The notes: generated by a model from the letters alone, not told the origin. DNA of 64,000 bases from Okapia johnstoni (GCA_024291935.2 CM044310.1:84008713-84072712), one strand, 5' to 3'. Counted from the first letter of the stretch, positions 34,946 through 46,817 are shown. Numbers and translations: made by a program.

Positions 34946-35560
34946 GGAGAAAGCAGTTGTAGAACAGAAGTATGTGATGTATTAGCAGTCTTTCCAAAGC
35001 CCAGTGTTGTAAGAATCTTCTATATAAGGGAAGGCACAGGATTATAGCCCAGAACAAAGAAGAATAGCCACCAGGTCCTCCTTGTGGGCCTGAGGATCCT
35101 TGTTGTCATTTTACAACATCTGAACTCCTATTTTAAATATTTCCTTTGTCCATTGTACGCTATTTGCAGTTCTCTACATCAATATGACCTTCTAGCACTT
35201 GAAGCAAAAGAAACTTGGGGACCCAACGGGCCTTCCCTTTAAATCATGCTCTTTACTTGAATCTAAGCATAGATTTGGGCTTGCCCTCAAGGGAGGGCAT
35301 CAAAGATTCTAATTTTGGGGAAGATCCATGCTCTGGAGAGCCAAGGCAGCTAGCTTTTCAGATGCTGGGTGAGGCTGACAAGATTGTTCCTGAATGTCTG
35401 ACATAAGCTGATGCTGACTCACTCATCAGATATCATGACTTAGAGAGAAACACATTGTAATATATGTCAGTCAGCTCAGTTCCCATTTCTTCCCCTAGAT
35501 AATCTCCAATTGCCTATCAAGTTAAGAAAACCGAGAGAGGATTCACCAATTATTAATAGT
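34946..35560. other. Single-copy DNA with no supported gene
   Basis: Nothing recognisable; frames are short. Confidence 0.4.
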
Positions 35561-35573
35561 AAGAGTTTTATCC

Positions 35574-38500
35574 TTAAGTATCACAAGCCTCTTATCCATC
35601 AGAGGGCCAACAGAATGAAAACAATCATCACAGAAAACTAATCAAATTGATCACAAAGACCACAGCCTTGTCTAGCTCAATGAAACTACGAGCCATGCTG
35701 TGTAGGGCCACCCAAGACAGATGGGTCATGATGGAGAGTTCTGACAAAATGTGATCCACTGGAGAAGGGAAAGGCAAACCACTTCAGCACTCTTGCCTTG
35801 AGAACCCCATGACCAGTATGAAAAGGCAAAAAGATGAGACACTGAAAGATGAACTCCCCAGGTCAGTAGGTGCCCAATATGCCACTGGAAATCAGTGGAG
35901 AAATAACTACAGAAAGAATGAAGAGACAGAGCCAAGACAAAAACAACACCCAGTTGTGGATGTGAATGATGATGGAATTCCAATGTTGTAAAGAACAGTA
36001 TTGCATAGGAACCTGGAATGTTAGGTCCATGAATCAAGGCAAATTGAAAGTGGTCAAACAGGAAACGGCAAGAGTGAACATCAACACTTTAGGAAGCAGT
36101 GAACTAAAATGGACCGGAATGGGTGAATTTAACTCAGATGACCATTATATCTACTACTGTGGGCAAGAATCCCTTAGAAGAAATGGAGTAGTCATCATAG
36201 TCAACAAAAGAGTCCAAAATGCAGTACTTGGATGCAATCTCAAAAATGACAGAATATCTCTGTTCATTTCCAAGGCAAGCCATTCAATATAACAGTAATC
36301 CAAGTCTATGTAATGCTGAAGAAGCTGAAGCTGAATGGTTCTGTGAAGACCTACAAGACCTTCTAGAACTAACACACAAAAAAGATGTCCTTTTCATTAT
36401 AGGGGACTGGAATGCAAAAGTAGGAAATCAAGAGATACCTGGAGTAACAGGCAAAATTGGCTGCGGAGTACAAAATGAAGCAGGGCAAAGGCTAACAGAG
36501 TTTTGCCAAGGGAACACACTGGTCATAGCAAAAACCCTCTTCCAACAACACAAGAGAAGACTCTACACATGAACATCACCAGATGGTCAATCCCGAAATC
36601 AGATTGATTGTATTCTTTGCAGCCAAAGATGGAGAAACTCTATCCAGTCAGTAAAAACAAGACTGGGAGCTGACTGTGGCTCAGATCATGAATTCCTTAT
36701 TTCAAATTCAGACTTAAATTGAAGAAAGTAGAGAAAACCACTAGACCATTCAGGTATGACCTAAATCAAATCCCTTATGATTATACAGTGGAAGGGACAA
36801 ATAGATTCAAGGGATTAGATCTGATAGACAGAGTGCCTGAAGAACTATAGACAGAGGTTCCTGACATTGTACAGGAGGCAGTGATCAAGACAATCCCCAA
36901 GAAAAAGAAATGCTAAAAGGCAAAGTGGTTGTCTGAGGAGGGCCTTACAAATAGCTGAGAAAAGAAGAGAAGCTAAAGGCAAAGGAGAAAAGGAAAGATA
37001 TACCCATTTGAATGCAGAGTTTCAAAGAATAGCAAGGAGAGATAAGAAAGCCTTCCTCAGTGATCAATGCAAAGAAATAGAGGAAAACAATAGAATGGAA
37101 AAGACTAGAGTTCTCTTCAAGAAGATTAGCGATACCAAGGGAACATTCATGCAAAGATGGGCACAATAAAGGACAGAAATGGTATGGACCTCACAGAAGC
37201 AGAAGATATTAAGAAAAGGTGGTAAGAATACATAGAAAAACTATACAAAAAATATCTTCATGACCCAGATAACCACAATGGGGTGTGATCACCCACCGAG
37301 AGTCAGACATCCTGGAATGCGAAGTCAAGTAGGGCTTAGGAAGCATCACTATGAAAAAAGATAGTGGAGGTGATGGAATCCCAGTTAAGCTATTTCAAAT
37401 CCTAGAAGATGATGCTGTGAAAGTGTTGCACTCAATATGCCAGCAAATTTGGGAAACTCAGCAGTGGCCACAGGCCTGGAAAAGGTCAGTTTTCATTCCA
37501 ATCCCAAAGAAAGGCAATGCCAAAGAATGTTCAAACTACTGCACAGTTGCACTCATCTTACACGCTAGCAAAGTAATGCTCAAAATTTTCCAAGCCAGAC
37601 TTCAACTGAACGTGAACCATGAACTTGCAGATGTTCAAGCTGGATTTAGAAAAGGCAGAGGAAACACAGATCAAATTGCCAGTATCCACTGGATCATTGA
37701 AAAAGCAAGAGAGTTAAAGGAAAACATCTAATTCTGCTTTATTGACTAGGCCAAAGCCTTTCATTTTGTGGATCACAATAAACTATAGAAAATTCTGAAA
37801 GAGATGGGACCACCTGACTTGCCTCCTGAGAAATCTGTATGCAGGTCAGGAAGCAACAGTTAGAACTGGACGTAGAACAACAGACTAGTTCCAAATCGGG
37901 AAAGGAGTATGTCAAGGCTGTATATTGTCACCCCGCTTATTTAATTTATATGCAGAGTACATCATGCGAAATGCTGGGCTGGATGAAGCACAAGCTGGAA
38001 TCAAGATTGCCAGGAGAAATATCAGCAACCTCAGATATACAGATGACACCACCCTTACGGCAGAAATTGAAGAAGAACTAAAGAGCCTCTTGATAAAAAT
38101 GAAAGAGGAGAGTGAAAAAGTTGGCTTATAACTCAACATTCAGAAAACTTAGATTATGGCATCTGGTCCCATCACTTCATGGAAAATATATGGGGAAACA
38201 ATGGAAATGGTGAGAGCCTTTAGTTTCTTGGGTCCAAAATCACTGCAGATGGTGATTGCAGCCATGAAATTAAAAGATGCTTGCTCCTTGGAAGTAAAGC
38301 TATGACCAGCCTAGACAGCATATTAAAAAGCAGAGACATTACTTTGCCAACAAAGGTCCATCTAGTCAAAGCTATAGTTTTTCCATTAGTCATGTATGGA
38401 TGTGAGAGTTGGACTATAAAGAAAGCTGAGTGCCGAAGAATTGATGCTTTTGAACTGTGGTGTTGGAGAAGACTCTTGAGAGTCCCTTGGACTACAAGAA

Positions 38501-38817
38501 GATCCAACTAGTCAGTCCTAAAGGAACTCAGCCCTGAATACTCATTGGAAGGATTGAGGCTGATACTGAAACTCCAATACTTTGGCCACCTGATGCGAAG
38601 AACTGACTCATTGGAAAAGACCCTAATGCTGGGAAAGACTGAAGTTGGGAGGAGAAGGGGACAACAGAGGATGAGATTGCTGGATGGCATCACCGACTTG
38701 ATGGACATGAGTTTGAGTAAGCTCTAGGAGTTGGTGATGGACAGGAAAGCCTGGCGTGTTGCAGTCCATGGGGTCATAAAGAGTAGGACACTATGACTGA
38801 GTGACTAAACTGAACTG
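35574..38817 (+). mobile_element. Near full-length BovB LINE (3.24 kb), diverged TSD
   Basis: The only copy in the window that spans 5' UTR to tail. The 5' UTR (35574-35960) carries ACCACAGCCTTGTCTAGCTC and CCACTGGAGAAGGGAAAGGC; the tail ends AACTGAACTGAA. AAGAGTTTTATCC (35561-35573) and AAGAGTACTATCT (38818-38830) match at 10 of 13 bases and fit an old TSD. Length is about that of the BovB consensus. Many stops and indels show it is dead. Confidence 0.93.
35966..38730 (+). pseudogene. BovB ORF2 relic: endonuclease plus reverse transcriptase
   Basis: Domain order is preserved across broken frames. The APE-type endonuclease shows GTWNVRSM (about 36009), SELKW (about 36100), GDWNAKVG (about 36404) and SDHEF (about 36684), the known metal- and DNA-binding positions of the family. 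The RT then follows: GFRKGRGNTDQIAS near 37640, a decayed motif A near 37735 where a stop replaces Tyr and His replaces the second Asp, motif B with QGCILSP near 37910, and YTDD instead of YADD near 38035. A TGA near 36570, several frameshifts (about 36290, 36720, 37730, 37860) and stops near 38130 and 38508 inactivate it. BovB encodes both activities for target-primed insertion; this copy cannot. Confidence 0.9.
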
Positions 38818-38859
38818 AAGAGTACTATCTGCCATCTGTTGATGATTGCTATATCCCAA

Positions 38860-39299
38860 ATGTATTGTTATGCACATGTAGTAGTTACTATCAAACAAGC
38901 TGCTATAACAGATGAACTCCCACATTTCAGGGGTGTAACATAATAAAAGCTAATTTTTTTCACCCAAGAAAACTGCAGTTAGTAGTGGCAGAGTAAAGAG
39001 TTTAGTTGTGCTCCATGCAGCCAAAGAGTAACACAGTGGATTCCCTCATAGGGATCCCTCATTCCCTACAGCCTCGGAGACTTACAAACAGCTGGCAGGC
39101 AGAGAAAGAGCCTCATGGAGGTTCACCTCTAAGAGGCTTTTATGGACCTGACAGACATGACTTTCATATTCCAATAGCTAGAACTTAGTCATTTGACCTC
39201 ACCTAAATGCAGGGGAGGCTAGGAAATGTAGGCTGGCTCTGTGTCCAGAAAGAAGATGGAGAAGCTTTCAGGAAATGCGTAGGAATCTCTCCCAACACA
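38860..39299 (+). mobile_element. Ancient LTR-like repeat, family uncertain
   Basis: Words ACAAGCTGCTATAACAGATG, AAACTGCAGTTAGTAGTGGC and AATGCAGGGGAGGCTAGGAA, GAAATGTAGGCTGGCTCTGT follow an old mammalian LTR-class repeat in remembered order. Diverged, with no TSD seen. Confidence 0.4.
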
Positions 39300-39460
39300 G
39301 GTTTTTCACATGATCTCAGCTAATCCTACCAACAAGTATACATCTTCATTTCTATCATACAGTTGCGTTATAGAGAAGTCGGGTACCTTGCCAAGTTCAC
39401 ACAGCCCAAACTGTACTCAGAATGCAAGTTGTTCTGACTCTTAAACCCATGCTCTTAACC
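39300..39460 (-). mobile_element. MIR SINE fragment, antisense
   Basis: Reversed MIR: CTTGCCAAGTTCACACAGCC and CCCATGCTCTTAACCAGTGG at the head side. Confidence 0.6.
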
Positions 39461-39462
39461 AG

Positions 39463-40098
39463 TGGTTCTCAAGTAGGGACAATTTGCCTGTCTACACTCC
39501 CCCTGCAGAGATATCTGGCAACGTCTCTAGATATTTTGATTGTCACAGCTAAGGGTGTTGGACCATAAAGAAAGCTGAGTGCCGAAGTATTGATGCTTTC
39601 AAACTGTGGTGTTGGAGAACACTCTTGAGAGTCCCTTAGACTTAAAGGAGATCAAACCAGTCAATCCTAAAGTAAATCAACCCTGAATATGCATTGGAAG
39701 GACTGATGCTGAAGCTCCAATACTCTGGCCATGTGATGTGAAGAGTTGACTCATTAGAAAAACCCTGATGCTGGGAAAGATTAAGGGCAGGAGAAGAAGG
39801 GGACGACAGAGGACAAGATGGTTGGATGGCATCACCGACTCAATGGACATGAGTTTAAGCAAGCTCTGGGAGATGGTGAAGGACAAGGAAGCCTGGCTTG
39901 CTGCAGCCCGTGGGGTCTCAAAGAGTCTGACACAAGTGAGCGACTGAACAACAACAGGGGGTGTGTGGGGGAGGGCAGTACTGGCGTTAGTCGGAAGAGG
40001 CCAAAGATACTGCTACATATCTTACAACGCACAGAAAAACCCCCATGGCAAAAGGTCATCTTTCCAAAACGCCAGCTGGGCCCCGATTGAGAAATGCT
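39463..40098 (+). mobile_element. MER20-type hAT MITE split by BovB
   Basis: 39463-39560 (TGGTTCTCAAGTAGGGACAA, TCTGGCAACGTCTCTAGATA) and 39956-40098 (AAGAGGCCAAAGATACTGCT, ATCTTACAACGCACAG, TTGAGAAATGCTGTTC) are the two halves of one MER20-like element. The terminal inverted repeats GTGGTTCTCAA and TTGAGAAATGC support this. Confidence 0.75.
39561..39955 (+). mobile_element. BovB 3' fragment inside MER20, AACAACA tail
   Basis: BovB ORF2 C-terminal text (CATAAAGAAAGCTGAGTGCC, AACTGTGGTGTTGGAGAACA) to the tail GCGACTGAACAACAACA. The frame is broken by indels. GGGTGTTGG and GGGGGTGTGTGG around it look like a slipped TSD. Confidence 0.9.
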
Positions 40099-40112
40099 GT
40101 TCTTAACATTAT

Positions 40113-40187
40113 TCATTGTTGCTCAGTCGCCAAGTTGTGTCCAGCTCTTGTGACCCCATGTACCTACCGTAGCCCTCCAGGCTCCTC
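40113..40187 (-). mobile_element. Severely truncated Bov-tA/BovB tail (75 bp), 12-bp TSD
   Basis: Only the 3' ~75 bp of the element is present (TTGTTGCTCAGTCGCCAAGT ... CTCCAGGCTCCTC in antisense). TCTTAACATTAT is duplicated exactly at 40101-40112 and 40188-40199, so it is a genuine short insertion, not a remnant of decay. Confidence 0.93.
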
Positions 40188-40529
40188 TCTTAACATTATA
40201 TGATTCTACAATTCTAAGGATAAGCAGCCAGCCTCCAGAGGTTGCCCCACTAAAAAAGCTCCTGAGACTGACATGAAACTGTTAAATTTAAGGGATACAG
40301 GGACTTTTTCCTTTAATGGAAAAAGCAAAGTGCCAAATTATTTAACTTATGATGGAAATTATTGCTCCAATAAAAATATATCCTTTGGAAATATGACTGC
40401 AAATAATCAGAGACAGAGCCAAAACTAAAGTCTGCTTCAACCAGAATAGCAAGGGGAAGTCGGGGGAGGAGTGCCAGAAAAAAGCAGGCAGATGATTTGT
40501 GCTATTAATTTTTGTTTGTTTATTTTTAG

Positions 40530-40633
40530 TATCACCTAATCTTGGCTCATGTGCTGGAATGAGCGCTTATCCAAAGTGGTTTTGGCACAATGGTTCTTCA
40601 CCACAATTCTGAATCTATTTTGTGACAATACAG
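40530..40633 (+). other. Spliced-exon-like segment (possible noncoding exon)
   Basis: 104 bp lies between a strong acceptor (T-rich tract TTTTTGTTTGTTTATTTTTAG, AG at 40528-40529) and a consensus donor (CAG/GTAAGAA, GT at 40634-40635). All three forward frames contain a stop, so it cannot be an internal coding exon. It could be a noncoding-RNA exon, a UTR or terminal segment, a pseudo-exon, or chance. Confidence 0.25.
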
Positions 40634-40774
40634 GTAAGAATATGAGCTGCTTCTCACATTAAGAAAAGTATTTTTCTTCACCAAGCTCCAAAGCATTTCC
40701 TCCAAGGATGAGGGAAAGACAGAGAGAGGTGGATTACATTCAAGTGGAATTTTATAAAGCTCTAGTTCAGGAAA

Positions 40775-40975
40775 ATTGGTTTAAGCCTTGGCTCTCCCTT
40801 TCCTAGCTGTATGATCTTGGGAATATTACTCTTTGAGTCATTTTTCTAACCTATAAAATGGGAATAACAATGGTATATATTTCACAGAGTAGCGAAGCTT
40901 ATGTGAGATAATCATGCAGTGATTAACTCAGAGCCTGGCACATAACCCTTGAATGCCAGCCCTTAGCCACATCTT
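40775..40975 (+). mobile_element. MIR SINE
   Basis: CTTTCCTAGCTGTATGATCTT, TAACCTATAAAATGGGAATAA, CAGAGCCTGGCACATAACCC in MIR order. Confidence 0.78.
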
Positions 40976-41227
40976 CATCACTATTACTAGGAACATTGCA
41001 GGGAGGGGGTGATCAGACTAAACCCTGGAGGCAGAAAACTACAATGAAAAGACTTAGCTGACTCTGCATACTGGTAGGAGGGCTCCAGCTTTCCTCCTTC
41101 TATTACTGTGAGCCTGGCCACATCAACTAAGAGCCTCTGAGCCTCAGTTTACCACCAGGGAAAGAGAGATAAGACCAGCTTGTGGCCCCTGTCTCCAGGA
41201 AGCCACGAGGAAGCAGAAATGGGGCAG

Positions 41228-41370
41228 GGTGATGGCATGGGCTCTGGGGCCAGACTGCCAGGGTTAAAGCACAGGTTGCACGAGTCACTGGCCAAATGAC
41301 CTTGGGTGAGTGACTCATCTCCACCTGTTCCTCCACCTGTAAAATGGGGATAATAATTGTTACCATTAGG
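41228..41370 (+). mobile_element. MIR SINE
   Basis: GATGGCATGGGCTCTGGGGC, CCAAATGACCTTGGGTGAGT, CCACCTGTAAAATGGGGATA. Adjacent to an L2 tail. Confidence 0.78.
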
Positions 41371-41384
41371 AACTAAAAAACATA

Positions 41385-41510
41385 GGGCAGGGATCTTTGT
41401 CTATTTTGTTCACAGCTGTACCCCCAACACTTAGGGCTGTGTCTGCTACATTGCTAACATTTAACAAGTATTTTTTGAATGAATGAGTGACTGAATGAAT
41501 GAACAATGGC
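41385..41510 (+). mobile_element. L2 LINE 3' end
   Basis: GGGCAGGGATCTTTGTCTAT, TTGTTCACAGCTGTACCCCC and the (GAAT)n end TGAATGAATGAGTGACTG, the classic L2 terminus. Confidence 0.8.
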
Positions 41511-41649
41511 TCCTATCACAGAGGCTACAGTGTGACTTAAATGGGATCATACCAGTGAAAGTCACAGAATGCTACCTGGTCCATGGTATGCCTACAAGAA
41601 ACACTGGATGTTATAACATTGTCCATAAGCTTTGTCCAAGTGAGGGATT

Positions 41650-42057
41650 GTTGTTGCTGTTCAGTCACTAAGTCATATCTGACTCTTTGCAACCACATGG
41701 ACTGCAGCACGCCAGGCCTCCCTGTCCCTCACTATCTCCCATGGAGTTTGCCCAAGTTCACGTCCATTGAATCAGTTATGCTATCCAGCCTTCTCATCCT
41801 CTGCTGCCCTCTTCTCCTTTTGCCTACAATCTTTCTGAGCAGGGAAGTCTTTTCCAACAAGCTGGCTCTTTTCATCAGGTGGCCAAAGTATTAGAGCTTC
41901 AGTTCAGTTCTGCCAATGAGCATTCAGGGTTGATTTCCTTTAGGATTGACTGGACTGTCAAGAGTCTTCTCCAGCACCACTATTTGAAAGAATCAACTCT
42001 TCGGCACTCAGCCTTCCTTATGGCCCAGCTGTCACATCTGTACATGACTATTGGAAA
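41650..42057 (-). mobile_element. BovB 3' fragment, antisense, 9-bp TSD, AACAACA tail
   Basis: Starts on the plus strand with TTGTTGCTGTTCAGTCACTA and runs into reversed ORF2 C-terminus (CTCATCCTCTGCTGCCCTC, GGTGGCCAAAGTATTAGAGC). TGAGGGATT occurs at 41641-41649 and 42058-42066. A CAGTTCAGTT duplication near 41899-41910 interrupts the usual text. Confidence 0.93.
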
Positions 42058-42066
42058 TGAGGGATT

Positions 42067-43519
42067 ACTAACGCTAAATTGACAGTAACAGCCTCAGGTT
42101 TGATTTACCAGAGCAGGAACAGCCCTGAGTATACAGCCAAAGTGGTCATCAGGAGGGCTTCTTCCTCTTCACCCTGCTCTCTGCTCTCTGGTTTGCTGCT
42201 GTCCCCTGGCAAGGCATCATGTGAACTTGATGTCTCTCCATGTTTATCTCCCTGGCTTTCTTCTCCCAGCTAGGTGCGCACATTTAGACCCCTTGCTGAG
42301 CATCTGTGGCAGTTCGTGAGTGACTCCCTCTGATGTGGTGTGTCTGTCCCTCCATGAGCTTCTGCAGCTTTGTCTCAGCAAGATGGCTCCATCTGGGGAA
42401 AGCTTTCAGCATGCAGACTGCCTGGTCAGGGCCTTGTGGATTGTTCAGATCTTAACTGTAGCAGATATCCCTAACTGGTCCTCCATGCAGTGACAGAGAT
42501 GGCCATTCAACTTCCATTTTTCCCTCTCTCTAGTGGCTGCAGATGTTGTAAAGCTAAAGACTACTTCTCTGACTCCCCAGGGTTCAGGATGTCATTTGGG
42601 TTTGGCCTCTCCAATGCACAAGACTTGGAAGGCAACAGTGAGGCAGAGACCATGCTTCTGGTGCTTCTTCCAGCCAGAGTTGCCCTAAAAATGTTTGATT
42701 TTTATTCAGCAAGTTCAGCAGAAGTCCAGGGAAGAGGCTCACCAATTTTGTAGGTGTCAAGAGGCAGGATGCAGGGCACCATTTTGTTGGTGTGGATCCA
42801 GGAGTGGTGCAGCTCTGGAGCCAATGGTTCTGATGGCAAACGGCCCAATCCTTGGACGGCAGGAAGGTGGCATGACCAGGAGGCAGCATGGCAGGGAAAC
42901 TCCTCAATCTTCCACTTCCTGAGCATAACAGAGATATTCCCTACATGGACCAATTCTGTATTGCTCTTCTGAAAGTCATTCCTGGAGCCCAGCTCCAGCT
43001 CCTCCAACCATTTGCTAAGCACTGAATATCCTGCAAGTTGCTTTCTTCTGAAAAATAACCATTTGTATGTTCCGCCACTGAGCCATGACTATTGGATCCT
43101 CCTGTTTCACTATCAGTCCTGACTTCCAGCTGAAGGCCCATCCAGTCCTATCTCAGTCTTCCTAGACCTTCATGGGTAGAATATACAACCCAGGCCTAGG
43201 CCAGTGAAAGGCCCCAGCCCTCTTCATGGAGTCACTGTTTCTGGGGTGAGAGCACGTGACCCAAGGCTCGCTAATCGGGGAAGTTTTCTGGGAATGCTAA
43301 GAATAAAAACTAACTCTTTTCTGCTAGACTCGAAACTAACAAGGAAGGGACCCTGAAAAGCGGAAACAGGCATCTTGCAACTATGAGAAGAAACGCATCT
43401 AAGAATTAGTTCTCCAAAGAGAAAGTTGGGCCAAGACATGGAGAATAAGAAATCACATCTGTGATGACTTGAGTCCTTATAATTAGCTGCACCTAAAGTA
43501 AGATTTACTGTTAGTGGGT
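42067..43519. other. No supported gene; possible old repeat at the right
   Basis: Moderately GC-rich. Overlapping open stretches of 60-112 codons exist on both strands (for example 42584-42907 minus and 42490-42753 plus) but match nothing I recognise and lack support. About 43140-43350 shares word order with the unclassified repeat at 33860-34300. Confidence 0.4.
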
Positions 43520-43745
43520 GGGCTTCCCAGATGGCACTAGTGGTAAAGAAGCCACCCGACAATGCAGGATACCTAAGAAATGCAGGTTTGATCCAGGATC
43601 AAGACGATCCCCTGGAGGAGGTCATGGCAACCCACTTCAGTATTCTTGCCTGGAGAATCACACGGACAGGGGAGTCTGGCGGGCTACAGTCCATGGGGTT
43701 GCAAAGAGTTGGACACAACTGAAGTGACTTAGCATGCACACACCC
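43520..43745 (+). mobile_element. BovA2 SINE, 9-bp TSD
   Basis: Head GGGCTTCCCAGATGGCACTA to tail GAAGTGACTTAGCATGCACA. TTAGTGGGT (43511-43519) and TTAATGGGT (43746-43754) are the TSD with one change. A T-run follows at 43785-43798. Confidence 0.94.
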
Positions 43746-43798
43746 TTAATGGGTAAGGTATAGAAGCCAAGAGGGTTTCGTTCTTTTTTTTTTTTTTT

Positions 43799-45341
43799 AA
43801 ATAAAGCCAGTCTGAATGACATTCTCCAACATCTGCAATCAAAAACCCTTTCTCATCATATAACCCAATATAGTAGTTTATGTTGTGGGCCTGTCTTTGC
43901 TTCTAAAAGTAAAGGTTATGTGGGCATAACACACAGAACCTGAAGCCAGAGACCATCGCTTTGCTCTTCTCTCCACTTCTGAGCTGCTCAGAGCCCCTTT
44001 CCTCCCAACACCCCTGAACATGCATTCTGAGGACCACTCTGCAGAAACCATGAGTCCAGAAAGCCCTTGTCTGTCTAACCCATTAGCTTAGGCTTCTGAC
44101 AGAAAGGAGAGTTTGATTGTTTGTCACTTATTAGAATTGATTCTTTTCTCCCTAACTGTGCACTCAATCTCGATTCCCTTGGCTGTAGACAGCAATTCTG
44201 GGGTCCAGAGCTCCAGGAAGTCTATTATTAGCTGCACATAATTTGTCATGTGAGGGAGCATGCATTTTTGGTGGTCATGGAGATGATGAATGGTTTGGGA
44301 AGAATGAGTTCAGGAACTGGGGTAGTTTGCCATAGAGAAGAGAAGTGTGAAGGAGCCTTAGAGGGGTCAAGAAGGAATGTAAAAAAGAATATGCAGAATT
44401 CAGTGGGCTTGCCACAATGCTGGACACAGTGTCCCCCTGGCAAAAGTCACAGCCACCCACACTGGCCACCATAGCACTTCTGCAGTGACCACTGTTTCCA
44501 GACAGAGTTTGGGATTCAAAGGGTGTCAGATATAAGATGATTCTTTCTTTGCAAGGAACTGGATGAAAGCAAAATTGTGATGTTACTGTAATATCCTTAT
44601 CTGCACTGTGGCTTGCATTATTCAGGGAAGACTTCAGATGAGCTGGATTTATTTAAAATGCACAGGGACATCCAATAGATGTGCTAAATGAACAGGCTTG
44701 ACACCACTTTTACTTTCCCTCTTTACTTGCTTTCAATATTAAGATGAAGGCATTGACTTAGGTATTCTTCCTGCAGGATGGAGCAGAATATTACAAAATG
44801 CATTTGCAAGCAGGCTAAATCATGATTGACAAAACAAAATTTGTTAATACAATGGTTTGAGGTACTTGACAGAAATTTTTGTCAACAGTGTAGATTAAGG
44901 GATACAAAAAAAATGAAATTTGCAGATGAAATGGCTTTGATGTTTCTCACAAAAAGCATTCTTTTGACAGACTGGATCACAGTGAAAAAAATGTGCATTT
45001 TCTCAGTGCACAGTTTGTAAGTCTTTGACAAAACACGTATTCATCCTGCTGTTTTTGCTCATTTGCCATATACTCCACTGGCCTTGCCTTTAGGCATACA
45101 AAGTTTTCACGTATACATCGAAACAGTGTGAAAACCACCTTAAGAAAACTTCAAATTGATCCTATGTGATGGTTGTGATGTTCAGCCATGTCATTTTTCA
45201 AGTGCTTATCGATGAGTTCCTAGACACTTTATGTTATCTTCTTCTATTAATTCTTCTAAGAATAAGATTCTTTCCTATTTAGAAAAGATATGGTATCAGG
45301 ACAGTTTTGGTCATAAGCAGCAAAAATAAAAACGTCTTATC
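43799..45341. other. Single-copy DNA with no supported gene
   Basis: No transposon or exon can be named. Overlapping opposite-strand frames at 44246-44474 are chance-sized. Confidence 0.4.
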
Positions 45342-45520
45342 AGTCAACGGTTCCCAAAGTATGGTCCATGGACCAGTAGCAGCAGCATCTCCCGGGAAAT
45401 TACTTGAAGTGTAAGTTTCTGGTCCCTACCCTAGACCTCCTTTCAGGTGAAGCACAGCAATCTGTATTTTAAGAAGCTCCTCAAGTGATTTGATGCACAC
45501 CAAAATCTGAGAACCACTGA
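45342..45520 (+). mobile_element. MER5A hAT MITE
   Basis: Near-complete: CGGTTCCCAAAGTATGGTCC, CAGCAGCATCTCCCGGGAAA, CAATCTGTATTTTAAGAAGC and the matching inverted end CTGAGAACCACTGAC. Confidence 0.8.
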
Positions 45521-46234
45521 CTTGAACAAGAGCCAGAAAGAAAGAGACTGGTTCATACAACTGAAAAGTTCATGCATATATGAGGCTTCAAACATGATCG
45601 CATTCAGGTGTTCAAACAACATCATTAGGACTCTGGCACCAATTTTTCTTCTTCCGTCTAGAATGGCTGAACTCTGAGATAACTTCTCCCTCTGTGGTGG
45701 CAAGATGTCCGCAGCCGCAGGCTTATCTCCCAGGCTCCTGACTATCACACAAGAGAAAGAATGCTTCCCCACAGTGGCTTCAACAAAAGTCTCAGAATAG
45801 AGTCCCATTTGCTCTCACTGGTCCGGTCCAGGCCTTGCGCCTTCCCTGAACTTACCACAGTAGCCTGCGGATATCACACTCTGAGTCACGGTTTACACTC
45901 CAGAGAGCTTGAACTCTAGGAGAAGGCAAGTGAGGGCCGATGGTTGCCCACATAAAATCCAGTGTGGATGGAGGAAAACAGGAGAATGGACACTAGCCAG
46001 ATAGAAACAAAATGCTCATAAGAGGTCTTCCAATAAATTCCAGATTAAGGAAAGGGTAGCTTCCTAAATCCACATATCTTACAATAATAGCCTTACTCTA
46101 GATACTAAAGGTGGAACCCCACCCCTTTCAACCCACCCTCTTCTGTGGGCCCTCTCTGGCTTCTCAGTTAATGCAAAGAGTGGAAAATTAGTTCTTAATA
46201 AATGCAGTCCAAAAGCTCTAACAAAGGACCCGGG
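45521..46234. other. Single-copy DNA with no supported gene
   Basis: A 121-codon minus-strand open stretch (45443-45808) overlaps the MER5A element and so is unlikely to be coding. Confidence 0.4.
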
Positions 46235-46412
46235 GTTAGATGTCTTATCAAGTGCTTCTTAGAACACTGTTCTTAGTCTGACTCGCTGTTTGGTTGTACC
46301 TTGCCCTCTACATCGGGACAGGGGTCATGTTTAATTCCTCCCGTACCTTCAATGCCACACACAAAATCTGGCACTGAGCAAGGCCTACATGTCTATAAAT
46401 AGAGTTCCTAAA
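46235..46412 (+). repeat. Copy 1 of a diverged local direct repeat (L2-like end)
   Basis: Aligns along its full ~175 bp with 46818-47000: ATGTCTTATCAAGTGC versus ATGTCTCGTCAAATGC, GACAGGGGTCATGTTTAA versus GACAGGGGTGATGTTTAA, TCTTCAATGC-type and CTGGCACTGAG words in the same order. It resembles an L2 3' end. Confidence 0.7.
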
Positions 46413-46817
46413 AGTTAACGACGGGGAGGAGCCTAGAAAAGATCCCCCAAGGAGCATTAGGTGCTGCTCTGCCCAGATGGGGGAGCGAGCGGCCATCTTT
46501 GACCCCACTGCCTCCCTCGGTGGAGCCTTTCATTTCCCGTAGTTCACAGAGAAATTTATTTAGCAAAGGAATAAAGAATCCATATACACACTTTGGCTTT
46601 CATCTTCAAACCAGGACTGAAACTTTGAGCTGTCATAGTTGTGCCACCTCAGCAGTTCAAATTCAGTGTTTTACAAAAGAGAAGAGAAGAAAGAAAACTT
46701 TATCCCTTCCCTGTAGCATCATCTCTGTACAGAAAAAGAAAATGTTTTCCGTTTTTGGAACACATGAAAATGCTCAATGAGTAATCTCACTCTAACTTGA
46801 GGATTACTATCAAGAAC

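Noticed and set aside
36009..38040. Functional BovB retrotransposon
   Set aside because: Catalytic motif A is destroyed and several frameshifts and stops are present.
42490..43141. Several overlapping 60-107 codon frames on both strands
   Set aside because: Opposed frames in GC-richer DNA are expected by chance; no motif or homologue recognised.
45443..45808. 121-codon minus-strand open frame
   Set aside because: Overlaps a MER5A DNA transposon end.
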